From positions 1-13,238 of the forward strand of contig PKZR01000286.1 of NCBI GenBank assembly GCA_003133815.1: a stretch of 13,238 bases of DNA, written 5' to 3'. The notes beneath the pieces are model-generated. The model was not told the origin of the DNA. It did no database searches and saw only the letters and a list, made by a program, of their open reading frames with translations. Below, piece after piece: positions 13,177 to 13,238 of the stretch. This DNA is from Limisphaerales bacterium (GTDB lineage Bacteria > Verrucomicrobiota > Verrucomicrobiia > Limisphaerales > UBA11358). Every line of letters begins with the position of its first letter. The stretch's first letter is position 1. Position numbers and translations under genes: made by a program.

Positions 13177-13238
13177 TTGAACACGGATGAAACACGGAAA
13201 CAATTTGCGTGGGAGCCGCTGACGCCGCGCGGCGTGGC
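13177..13238 (+). CDS. Start of an unidentified gene running off the right edge
   Basis: After the stop at 13161 the same frame stays open to the end of the window. From about 13198 it reads KQFAWEPLTPRGVA, which looks like real protein (Trp, Pro and Gly spaced as in a folded or amphipathic N-terminus). A TTG at 13177 would give a 21-residue visible part beginning MNTDETRKQFAW. The adjoining DNA contains two copies of AACACGG 11 bases apart (13180 and 13191). No ATG is available in this frame, so the start is uncertain and the product cannot be named. Confidence 0.4.
   Translation, partial: MNTDETRKQFAWEPLTPRGV

Overview
The window looks like an ordinary chromosomal stretch from a member of the PVC group, most likely Verrucomicrobia. 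The lineage is inferred from three things: an LL-diaminopimelate aminotransferase (dapL), a 51-residue basic protein of the type known from Chlamydiae/Verrucomicrobia/Planctomycetes, and short genes packed with stop/start overlaps and few clear Shine-Dalgarno sites. No rRNA, tRNA, CRISPR array or phage gene was seen, and no intergenic gap exceeds about 130 bases.

Layout. Positions 1-166 hold a minus-strand frame that leaves the window and resembles the C-terminal OB domain of RecJ. guaB (165-1727, +) follows. A compact 444-bp unit (1727-2170) comes next: a four-helix-bundle gene of the 23S rRNA intervening-sequence protein type, bounded by 29-bp imperfect inverted repeats. A minus-strand operon, exbB-exbD-tonB-zinc ribbon (4256 down to 2177), has start/stop overlaps or abutments throughout. 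From 4386 to 8354 a plus-strand operon runs NUDIX-like protein, large membrane protein, hpt and nupC, again with overlapping stops and starts. dapL (8443-9681) and the small basic protein (9758-9913) are spaced more loosely. rluB-type pseudouridine synthase, an SH3-domain exported protein and folD (9998-12679) overlap one another. A DUF6941-like gene (12724-13161) and the start of an unidentified gene at the right edge close the window.

Function. Three genes concern purines: NupC-type uptake of nucleosides, Hpt salvage of free bases to nucleotides, and GuaB for the committed step to GMP. FolD supplies one-carbon folates, which purine synthesis also needs. DapL makes meso-diaminopimelate for peptidoglycan and lysine. 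The ExbB/ExbD/TonB set would normally couple the proton gradient to outer-membrane import, but three polar residues central to ion conduction are replaced.

Most notable signals: (1) intergenic tracts at five places are degenerate 7-bp tandem repeats in a common CTNNNNN register, and two of them form the inverted arms around the four-helix-bundle gene; (2) correlated loss of the ion-path residues in ExbB and ExbD; (3) the RecJ-like fragment whose start would overlap the guaB start codon.
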